Source: an uncultured Burkholderiales bacterium (lineage in GTDB: Bacteria > Pseudomonadota > Gammaproteobacteria > Burkholderiales > Thiobacillaceae). From it: a DNA stretch of 13,728 nt. Positions 1-5,945 of the stretch are shown piece by piece; the stretch's first letter is position 1, and the number at the start of each line of letters is the position of its first letter. The position numbers and the translations under genes were made by a program. The stretch is taken from positions 1 to 13,728 of the forward strand of contig CALAMX010000025.1 in the NCBI GenBank assembly GCA_937925755.1, given 5' to 3'. Under the pieces are notes generated by a model that saw nothing but the letters and a program-made list of their open reading frames with translations, was not told where the DNA came from and searched no databases.

Positions 1-123
1 AGGCTAACATGCGCGTAGCGCATGTTAAGCCGCGAAGCGGCGGCCGGAGCCAAAACGAAGTTTCGGCGGAGGCTAACCTGCCGTCAGGCAGGTTAAGCGA
101 GCGAAAGCGAGCGGCCGGAGCCA
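1..123. repeat. two copies of a hairpin repeat (array edge)
   Basis: Two units, about 1-52 and 70-123, share three blocks in the same order: AGGCTAAC (1-8, 70-77), GTTAAGC (24-30, 92-98) and GGCCGGAGCCA (42-52, 113-123). Between the first two blocks each unit has a strong hairpin with a different stem: AACATGCGC/GCGCATGTT with loop GTA (6-26), and AACCTGCC/GGCAGGTT with loop GTCA (75-94). In both, the stem extends outward through T-A and GC pairs past one bulged A. Each unit starts with GGCT and ends with AGCC, which could close a larger structure. Small GAA-loop hairpins sit at 30-40 and 53-63. The first unit begins at base 1, so the array probably continues leftward. The family is not recognised. 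Confidence 0.7.
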
Positions 124-474
124 ACACCGCGCAAGGCAGCGATGCGCTCGCGCAGCCAGTCATGCAGAGCTTCCCTAGGGATAAGCGGGAGGGCAGAGCA
201 TCGGTTTGGAGCTCAAGGCAGTGGAGTCCGCGGGAAAAGACAAGTTCCACATCGGCTTTTTGCACGGTATCGGCGCCTGGTCTGATAGCGGTCGCACCGC
301 TTGTCAAGTGCAAGCACCGCCCCCAACCCCGGCGAGTCCGATACCGAATGGCGCCGTTCAAAATCCGGCGCTATGCCTCTGTGTTGGCGCGGGGGATACC
401 ACACCGTCGATCCGGTGAACGCGCCTGCCAGGGAGAGCACATCGTCTGGAGCGACGGTTGGAAAGCACACCGGC
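124..474. other. apparently non-coding stretch
   Basis: No convincing gene is seen. Open frames on both strands across it encode low-complexity, Arg/Pro/Ser-rich peptides that match no family known to me. The forward frame that runs into the kinase gene from base 9 passes straight through the hairpin repeats. One short reverse-strand stretch (about 95-213) reads like a protein C-terminus and is listed as a finding. No tRNA, CRISPR or insertion-sequence features are visible. Confidence 0.5.
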
Positions 475-505
475 TTGCTGACGGCAGGCGCAATGGTGCT
501 AAGAT
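475..505 (+). promoter_or_regulatory. candidate sigma-70 promoter of the phosphoribulokinase-like gene
   Basis: An extended -10 element, TGC followed by TAAGAT, lies at 497-505. A weak -35, TTGCTG, lies at 475-480 with a long 19-bp spacer, which an extended -10 can tolerate. Transcription would start near 511-513, inside the inverted repeat described separately. This is a pattern match only. Confidence 0.35.
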
Positions 506-539
506 GCCCCTCGTGTCCGATTTGCCACACAGAGGGGCA
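505..539 (+). promoter_or_regulatory. inverted repeat covering the Shine-Dalgarno site: operator or leader hairpin
   Basis: TGCCCCTC (505-512) pairs perfectly with GAGGGGCA (532-539). The pairing continues inward with GTGT (513-516) against ACAC (527-530), leaving one bulged A at 531 and a 10-nt loop. The right arm contains GAGGGG (532-537), the only plausible ribosome-binding sequence, five bases before the ATG at 543. If transcription starts upstream, the hairpin would hide the ribosome site. If it starts near 512, the left arm is mostly untranscribed and the repeat is better read as an operator. Confidence 0.5.
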
Positions 540-542
540 CAT

Positions 543-1487
543 ATGTCCGCGCAGCATCCCATCATCGCCGTAACTGGCTCCTCCGGTGCCGGTCTATCCA
601 CGGTGCGGCACGCCTTCAAAGACGTCTTCCGGCGGCTGGGCATCCGGCCGGCCATCGTGCACGGTGATGGCTTCCGCCGCTACACCGAGCGCCAGTTCGA
701 GGCCCTGCTCGCCGAGGCGCGCGCGAGCGGACGCAACCTCTCTTGGTTCGGACCGGAGTGCAACCACTTTCAGGAGCTGGAGGACTTCTTTCGCACGTAT
801 GGCGAGACCGGCAGCGGTATTTACCGTGAGTATGCCCACACTGCGGAGCGGGCTGCCGAACTGGGCGTGGCGCAGGGGGAGTTCACTGAATGGAAGCCGC
901 TGCCACCGGGCAGCGACGTCCTGTTCTACGAGGGCCAACACGGCGGCGTGGTGGCGCAGACCTGGACGCGGCGTAAGGTGGACAGCCGCCACTTCCCGCC
1001 GGAGATCGACCGCCGGATCGGTCGCAAGGGTATCGACGTAGCGCAACACGTGGACCTGCTCATTGGCGTGGTGCCGGCGATCAACCTGGAGTGGATCCAA
1101 AAGATCCACCGCGACTGCGAGCGGCATGGCTGTAAGCCGGAGCTGGCCGTGGAGACCATCCTGCGGCGGATGGAAGACTACATCCACTACATCGTGCCGC
1201 AGTTTGGGCTGACCGACATCAACATCCAGCGCGTGCCGCTGGTGGACACCTCCAACCCCTTCATCGCGCGCGATGTGCCCACGCCAGACGAGTCTGCCTT
1301 GGTGATCCACTTCCGCGACCGTGACCGGCACGACTTCCCAGACCTACTCAAGCGCATCCCCAAGGCGCGCATGACCCGGCCTTCCACCATGCTGGTGCCG
1401 GGCGGCAAGCTGAAGCTCGCCCTCGAGGTGATCTGCGCCCCCATCCTGCAGGAGATGATGGCGCGGCGCCGGGGGGTGCTCACTTAA
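543..1487 (+). CDS. prk: phosphoribulokinase homologue, class I (divergent)
   Basis: The family uses ATP to convert ribulose 5-phosphate to ribulose 1,5-bisphosphate, the Rubisco substrate, in the cytoplasm. The 314-residue product aligns with proteobacterial class I enzymes along its length: P-loop GSSGAGLST (12-20), GDGF with Asp42, FYEG (128-131), the block NLEWIQKIHRD (181-191), RR at 208-209, and VDTSNPFIARD (234-244). The ATG at 543 is chosen because alignment begins there and GAGGGG lies five bases upstream. The open frame continues upstream but only through repeats. Odd points: Leu18 replaces the usual P-loop Thr; Arg45, Glu49 and His195 replace the usual His, Arg and Arg; a basic insertion of about 23 residues lies near 138-165. 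No other Calvin-cycle gene is in the window. The family is certain; ribulose-5-phosphate as substrate is not. Confidence 0.85.
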   Translation: MSAQHPIIAVTGSSGAGLSTVRHAFKDVFRRLGIRPAIVHGDGFRRYTERQFEALLAEARASGRNLSWFGPECNHFQELEDFFRTYGETGSGIYREYAHTAERAAELGVAQGEFTEWKPLPPGSDVLFYEGQHGGVVAQTWTRRKVDSRHFPPEIDRRIGRKGIDVAQHVDLLIGVVPAINLEWIQKIHRDCERHGCKPELAVETILRRMEDYIHYIVPQFGLTDINIQRVPLVDTSNPFIARDVPTPDESALVIHFRDRDRHDFPDLLKRIPKARMTRPSTMLVPGGKLKLALEVICAPILQEMMARRRGVLT

Positions 1488-2656
1488 TCCAGGAAGCGCA
1501 GCAGCAGGTCGTTGAGAAACCGCCGGCCCTGTTCGGTTGGCCGGATGTGTTCGGCATCGTGGATCAGTAGCCCCTGCGCCTGTGCCCGCGCGAGCGGCTC
1601 CGACATCACCGCCAGGGGCAACCCCGTGCGCTCGGTAAAGAGGGTCGTGGCGAAGCCTCGGCTCAACCGCAGGGCATTCATCATGAACTCGAAAGGCAGT
1701 TCGCGCCGGCCCACCCGGCGGGACTCGGCGATGGCCTGCGGTGTGCCGGCATGTTCCTGGTAGGCGCGCGGATGCTTGACCCGCACCTCGCGCACGATCC
1801 CCTCGGGCAGGCTCAGCTTGCTATGGGCGCCGGCGCCGATACCCAGGTAGTCGCCGAAGGTCCAGTAGTTGAGGTTGTGCCGGCAGTGCCGCCCGGGCAG
1901 GGCGAAGGCCGAGGTTTCATAGTGCTCATAGCCGGCGGCGGCCAGGCGGGTCTCGACGCAGTCCTGCATCGCGGCGGCGAGATCGGAATCGGGCAGCGGT
2001 GGCGGGTGGGCGGCAAAGGCGGTGTTGGGTTCCACGGTCAGGTGATAGAGGGACAGGTGTGCAGGCCGATAGGCCAGAGCAGCGTCGAGATCGGCGCTGA
2101 GGCCGGCGAGGTCCTGGTCCGGCAAGGCATACATGAGGTCCAGGTTGACGTTGTCGAACAGAGCGAGCGCCATCTCGACCGCGGCATGGGCCGCGCGCGC
2201 GCTGTGGATGCGCCCCAATGCCGCGAGGCGGCGATCATCGAAGCTCTGGACACCGAGTGACAGCCGGTTCACCCCGGCGTCACGATAGGCACGGAAACGC
2301 GCTGCCTCGAAGGTACCGGGGTTGGCCTCCAGGGTGATCTCGGCGCCGGGACGCAGGCGCAGGAGGGTGCGCACTAAGGTGAGCAGCCGATCCACGCCCT
2401 CGGCGGAGAGCAGGCTGGGGGTGCCGCCGCCGATGAAGACGCTCACCACTTCGCGACCCCAGACCTGGGGCAGGGCGCTCACGAGATCGCGCTCAAGGGC
2501 GTCGAGATAGGCCGCCTCGGGCAGGTCCTCGCGCAAGGGGTGCGAATTGAAGTCGCAGTAGGGGCACTTGCGCACACACCAAGGGATATGGACGTACAAC
2601 GCCAGCGGCGGTGGCTGACGCGGCCGCCCGGCGGGGTGCAGGATCGCCTCAGCCAA
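1484..2656 (-). CDS. hemW: HemW, heme chaperone of the radical SAM family
   Basis: The 390-residue product is a HemN-like radical SAM protein. The CX3CX2C iron-sulfur motif is at Cys27, Cys31 and Cys34, within IPWCVRKCPYCDFNSH. The following residue pattern is CDF rather than CXC, which points to HemW (heme insertion into respiratory proteins) and not to the coproporphyrinogen dehydrogenase HemN. GGGTPS (76-81) and HNLNYW further on are also family signatures. The chosen start is TTG at 2656, overlapping the end of rdgB by 8 bp. It precedes the conserved core PPLALYVHIPWC by a short tail, and no good ATG lies nearby. The poor ribosome site suggests translational coupling to rdgB. It is the last gene of the reverse cluster, and its stop overlaps the convergent phosphoribulokinase-like gene by 4 bp. 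Confidence 0.93.
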   Translation of the reverse strand: MAEAILHPAGRPRQPPPLALYVHIPWCVRKCPYCDFNSHPLREDLPEAAYLDALERDLVSALPQVWGREVVSVFIGGGTPSLLSAEGVDRLLTLVRTLLRLRPGAEITLEANPGTFEAARFRAYRDAGVNRLSLGVQSFDDRRLAALGRIHSARAAHAAVEMALALFDNVNLDLMYALPDQDLAGLSADLDAALAYRPAHLSLYHLTVEPNTAFAAHPPPLPDSDLAAAMQDCVETRLAAAGYEHYETSAFALPGRHCRHNLNYWTFGDYLGIGAGAHSKLSLPEGIVREVRVKHPRAYQEHAGTPQAIAESRRVGRRELPFEFMMNALRLSRGFATTLFTERTGLPLAVMSEPLARAQAQGLLIHDAEHIRPTEQGRRFLNDLLLRFLD

Positions 2657-3239
2657 GGGTCTTGAGCTTCTCCACCAGGGCGCGCAGGGCCTGGCCGCGA
2701 TGGCTGATGGCGTTCTTCTCCTCGGCCGAGAGTTCGGCGCCGGTACGGTTGAGTTCGGGCACTAGGAAATAGGGGTCGTAGCCGAAACCGCCGCTGCCGC
2801 GCGGGGTGTCGATGATCTCGCCGTACCAGCGCCCCTCGGCGATGACGGGTTCGGGGTCGTTGGGGTCGCGCAGGTAGACCATGACGCAGTAGTAATGCGC
2901 GCGACGGTTTGCCACACCCCGCAAGGCCTCGATGAGTTTGGCGTTGTTGCGCGCGTCGCTTTTGGGTTCACCGGCATAGCGGGCGGAATAGACGCCGGGG
3001 GCGCCGTTCAAGGCGTCCACGCAGATGCCGGAGTCATCCGCCAAGGCCGGCAGCCCCGTGTGGGCAGCGGCGTGGCGGGCCTTGGCGATACAGTTCTCGA
3101 CGAAGGTGACGTGCGGCTCGGGGCAATCGGGCACGCCGAAAGCGCCCTGCGGCAGGGCCTCGATGCCAAGGGGGGCGAGGATCTGGCCGATCTCGCGCAG
3201 CTTACCGGGGTTGTTGGAGGCGATGACGATCTTGCGCAT
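2649..3239 (-). CDS. rdgB: XTP/dITP pyrophosphatase (RdgB/HAM1 family)
   Basis: The enzyme hydrolyses XTP, dITP and ITP to monophosphates and so removes deaminated purines from the nucleotide pool. The 196-residue product has the normal family length. Visible motifs are SNNPGK near the N-terminus (8-13), the metal/catalytic ADDSG block (67-71), FGYDPYF (152-158) and SHRGQAL (179-185). The ATG at 3239 gives the canonical start MRKIVIASNNPGK. It lies 33 bp downstream of rph on the same strand and overlaps hemW by 8 bp, so it is probably co-transcribed. rph-rdgB-hemW is a familiar proteobacterial gene order. Confidence 0.96.
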   Translation of the reverse strand: MRKIVIASNNPGKLREIGQILAPLGIEALPQGAFGVPDCPEPHVTFVENCIAKARHAAAHTGLPALADDSGICVDALNGAPGVYSARYAGEPKSDARNNAKLIEALRGVANRRAHYYCVMVYLRDPNDPEPVIAEGRWYGEIIDTPRGSGGFGYDPYFLVPELNRTGAELSAEEKNAISHRGQALRALVEKLKTLG

Positions 3240-3272
3240 GCGGTATCCGGGCTCGAGGGTGGAAAGGATGGC

Positions 3273-4016
3273 TCAGTCCGCCAGGGCCTGGCGCTGGACG
3301 GCGATCAGCTCGCGGATGCCGCCCTCGGCGAGGTCCAGGAGCTGGTCCAGTTGGGCGCGGCTGAAGGGGGTGCCCTCGGCTGTGCCCTGCACCTCGATGA
3401 TGCCACCGCTGCCAATCATGACCACGTTCATGTCGGTGTCGCAGTCCACGTCCTCGGCGTAGTCGAGGTCGAGCACGGGCACGCCGCGGTAGATGCCGAC
3501 CGAGACGGCGGCAACGAAATCGCGGATCACCGAGGCTGGGAGCCTGCCCTCGCGCACCAGCCAGTCGACGGCATCGTGCACGGCGACGAAGGCGCCGGTG
3601 ATGCTGGCGGTGCGGGTGCCACCATCGGCCTGGATGACGTCGCAATCGACGTGCAGGGTGCGCTCGCCGAGCTGGTTGAGGTCCACCGCCGCGCGCAGCG
3701 AGCGGCCGATCAAGCGCTGGATCTCCTGCGTGCGACCACTCTGCTTGCCGCGCGCCGCCTCGCGCTCGCCGCGGGTATGGGTAGCGCGCGGCAGCATACC
3801 GTACTCCGCCGTGAGCCAGCCAGCGCCCGTACCCTTGACATGCGGCGGCACGCGCTCCAGGACGCTGGCCGTACAAATGACTCGGGTGTCGCCGCACTCC
3901 ATGAGCACCGAACCCTCGGCGTGTTTGGTATAGCGCCGGGTGATCCGCACCGGGCGCAGGTCGCCGGGCGCACGACCAGAGGGTCTATGCCAATCGTTCG
4001 GGTTTGGTGTGTTCAT
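3273..4016 (-). CDS. rph: ribonuclease PH
   Basis: RNase PH is a phosphate-dependent 3'-to-5' exoribonuclease that trims tRNA precursors and acts on structured RNAs as a hexamer. The 247-residue product shows RPVRITRRYTKHAEGS (21-36), RTQEIQRLIGRSLRA (95-109), the phosphate-binding GTRTASITG (133-141) and the acidic, metal-binding block YAEDVDCDTDMN (186-197). It appears intact, including the C-terminal helix. It has about ten extra N-terminal residues relative to E. coli. The ATG at 4016 overlaps the stop of the upstream PP2C gene as ATGA, which supports this start and implies translational coupling. Confidence 0.96.
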   Translation of the reverse strand: MNTPNPNDWHRPSGRAPGDLRPVRITRRYTKHAEGSVLMECGDTRVICTASVLERVPPHVKGTGAGWLTAEYGMLPRATHTRGEREAARGKQSGRTQEIQRLIGRSLRAAVDLNQLGERTLHVDCDVIQADGGTRTASITGAFVAVHDAVDWLVREGRLPASVIRDFVAAVSVGIYRGVPVLDLDYAEDVDCDTDMNVVMIGSGGIIEVQGTAEGTPFSRAQLDQLLDLAEGGIRELIAVQRQALAD

Positions 4017-4930
4017 GCCGTGGGTTTGTCCAGTCCGTACTTGGCCAAGGCTGCGTGGATCTCCGCCACCGCCTGGTCGATGTCTAGGTCGCGGATGCCG
4101 TCCCGGTCGGCCTGGGTGAGTTGCTTGAGCTGAGTGGTAAAGCCATCCAAGCCGAAGTCGTCGCCCAGCACGAGCTCGCGGTCGTCGAACCGCTCTTCGC
4201 CGTAGCGCATGGCGACGATGGACAGGTTATCGCAGTTACGCCCGCCACGGAACTCGGCGTGGTCGAGTATGTGGCGGATGGCGCGGTCGAGCGGGTAGGC
4301 GCGCAGGGTGGAGAGCATCTCCCGGTCTTTGATCTCGCTCCACACCCCGTCGCTGCACAGCAGCAGCACGTCCCCATCTTTGAGCGGCACCAGCTCGGAG
4401 AGCTCGATGTCAGGCAAGGCGTAGCCGCCCACACAATTGTAGAGTTTGTTGCGGTCTGGATGCAGGCTGATCTGGTCCTCGTCGAGCAGCCCCTCCTCGA
4501 CCAATTGCTGCACGGCGGAGTGGTCACGGGTACGCGCGACCAAACTGCGCTTGTCGTAATGGTACAAGCGCGAGTCACCCACGTGTGCCCAGCAGGCCGT
4601 GCCGCGCTGTACCACGGCGGCCACACAGGTGGTGCGCGGCGGGTCCTTGAGGCCGTTGCGCAGGGCGTATTCGTTGATGGCGTCATGGGCGGCATAGATG
4701 CCATCGAGCAGAAAGCCTTGTAGGTTGGGCAGCCGTGGGATGGCCCGCGCCTGGAACAGGCTCACCATGGTCTGTACCAGCATCTGCGCGGCGATCTGGC
4801 CGTGGTTGTGCCCACCCATGCCGTCGGCGACGACCATGAACAAGGCGTCCGAGGTGTAGGCATAGGCCACCCGGTCCTCGTTGACGGGTCGCCCCCCCCG
4901 GCGGCTAGCTTGATAGACGACGTATTTCAT
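4013..4930 (-). CDS. PP2C-family Ser/Thr protein phosphatase
   Basis: This is predicted to be a cytoplasmic, metal-dependent phosphatase that reverses phosphorylation by the kinase encoded just upstream. The 305-residue product has the PP2C signatures in order: VNEDR (16-20), ADGMGGH (35-41), GDSRLY (118-123), RDHS (135-138), SDGVW (193-197) and CDNLS (233-237). Asp19, Asp36, Asp194 and Asp234 are the expected metal-site acids. About 55 residues after the core (250-305) form an acidic, helix-prone tail of unknown role. No signal peptide or membrane segment is seen. The ATG at 4930 overlaps the kinase stop as ATGA, and its own stop overlaps rph as ATGA. A run of eight G falls in codons 11-13. 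Confidence 0.93.
   Translation of the reverse strand: MKYVVYQASRRGGRPVNEDRVAYAYTSDALFMVVADGMGGHNHGQIAAQMLVQTMVSLFQARAIPRLPNLQGFLLDGIYAAHDAINEYALRNGLKDPPRTTCVAAVVQRGTACWAHVGDSRLYHYDKRSLVARTRDHSAVQQLVEEGLLDEDQISLHPDRNKLYNCVGGYALPDIELSELVPLKDGDVLLLCSDGVWSEIKDREMLSTLRAYPLDRAIRHILDHAEFRGGRNCDNLSIVAMRYGEERFDDRELVLGDDFGLDGFTTQLKQLTQADRDGIRDLDIDQAVAEIHAALAKYGLDKPTA
4892..4899 (-). repeat. eight-base G tract in the PP2C coding region
   Basis: The plus strand has eight consecutive C, read as eight G in codons 11-13 (Arg-Gly-Gly) of the phosphatase gene. It is the longest single-base run noticed in the window. Gaining or losing one base would shift the frame near the N-terminus. Confidence 0.9.
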
Positions 4931-5871
4931 CGCGAGAGTGGGCTGAGTCTTTCTTTGATCAGGCTGAGCAGGGTGGGTTTTGTCCTTTTGCTGTCGTTGA
5001 TGAGCTCGATCAGATGCTTTTGCACCGAGAAGACGCTCTGCGGCCGCTGGGTGTAGTCGAGCCGAAGCAGGCTGTCGATGAGCTCGAGCAGGCCACGCGA
5101 ATATTGACCGGTATAGGCCTTGGCCGCCGGCACCAGCCGATCCTTCTCCAGGCGCTCGTCGGCCGGCGGGGGCGGCTCCTTGGCCAGGCAGGCGTACATG
5201 CAGGCACCGATGGCGTAGAGATCGGTCCAGGGCCCCAGGCAGTCGCGTGCGTTATACATCTCCGGGGCGGCAAAGCCGGGGGTGTACATGGGCGAGGCCA
5301 ACTGGAGGTCGTGCTTGAGCACCTGGCGCGAGGCGCCGAAGTCGATGATCAGCGGCGTGCCATCGTTGCGGATGTAGAGGTTGGAGGGCTTGAGGTCGAG
5401 GTGCAGGATCCTGTGCGCGTGGACCTCACGTAGCCCATTGAGCACCTGCACGAAGACATGGCGGATGAAGCTCTCGCGCATCGGCTCTTTAAGACTGACG
5501 ATGTGCTTCTGCAGGGTACGGCCGCGCTCGTATTTCATCACCATGTAGACAGTGTCGTTGGCGCGGAAGAAGTTGACCACGCGCACGACGTTGGGGTGGC
5601 GAATCTCGGCCAACGCCCGCCCCTCGTCGAAGAAACACTTCATGCCATAGCGGAAGGAGGTCTGCTTGTCATCGGAGATGGGCATGACCGTACCCCCGTC
5701 GCCGCGCTTGACCACCCCACCGGGCAGGTATTCCTTGATCGCCACGGGCTGACCCTCGATGTCGAAGGCGAGGTAGACCAGAGAGAAACCGCCGCCGCCG
5801 ATCTTGCGATCGATGATGTATTCGCCCAGTTTGTAGCCGGGCGGCAGGGGTTCGGTGATTTGAGTCGCCAT
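4927..5871 (-). CDS. Hanks-type Ser/Thr protein kinase (soluble, non-RD)
   Basis: This is a eukaryotic-like protein kinase of 314 residues using the ATG at 5871. Motifs run in order: glycine-rich loop GGGGFS (25-30), VAIK with Lys46, catalytic loop HLDLKPSN (157-164) with Asp159 and Asn164, DFG (177-179), APE (202-204) and WTDLYAIGA (215-223). The catalytic Asp follows Leu instead of Arg, so it is a non-RD kinase. There is no transmembrane segment or sensor domain; after the kinase fold comes only a short basic tail (about 291-314). The frame stays open 50 codons further upstream, but that extension would overlap yicC and has no family likeness. The stop overlaps the PP2C start (ATGA), so kinase and phosphatase form a coupled pair. 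The targets are unknown. Confidence 0.92.
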   Translation of the reverse strand: MATQITEPLPPGYKLGEYIIDRKIGGGGFSLVYLAFDIEGQPVAIKEYLPGGVVKRGDGGTVMPISDDKQTSFRYGMKCFFDEGRALAEIRHPNVVRVVNFFRANDTVYMVMKYERGRTLQKHIVSLKEPMRESFIRHVFVQVLNGLREVHAHRILHLDLKPSNLYIRNDGTPLIIDFGASRQVLKHDLQLASPMYTPGFAAPEMYNARDCLGPWTDLYAIGACMYACLAKEPPPPADERLEKDRLVPAAKAYTGQYSRGLLELIDSLLRLDYTQRPQSVFSVQKHLIELINDSKRTKPTLLSLIKERLSPLSR

Positions 5872-5945
5872 GCGTGACCGCGATAAGATGCCGGTCGGTG
5901 ATCGATTATCCAAGAATAACGGATTCGGTGGGCACTTTATACAGT
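5872..5945. promoter_or_regulatory. divergent intergenic region between the kinase cluster and yicC
   Basis: These 74 bp must hold the start signals for both directions unless promoters lie within genes. AT-rich elements include TATACA at 5938-5943 toward yicC, only two bases before its ATG, and a minus-strand GATAAT at 5905-5910 toward the kinase. Neither has a clear -35 at normal spacing, so individual promoters are not assigned. Confidence 0.35.

Noticed and set aside
1..123. Integron attC sites: GTTAAGC fits the GTTRRRY box and GGCTAAC nearly fits RYYYAAC.
   Set aside because: The paired region is far shorter than an attC, there is no second box pair or spacer, the stem has a bulge inside the box, and no cassette genes or integrase are nearby.
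9..542. In-frame N-terminal extension of the phosphoribulokinase-like protein by 178 residues.
   Set aside because: It runs through hairpin repeats and a low-complexity stretch. Family alignment starts at the ATG at 543, which has its own ribosome site.
2895..4133. Long forward open frame (412 codons) opposite rdgB and rph.
   Set aside because: Both genes on the other strand are unmistakable. The forward product is low-complexity (Gly/Ala/Val/His-rich) and matches nothing known.
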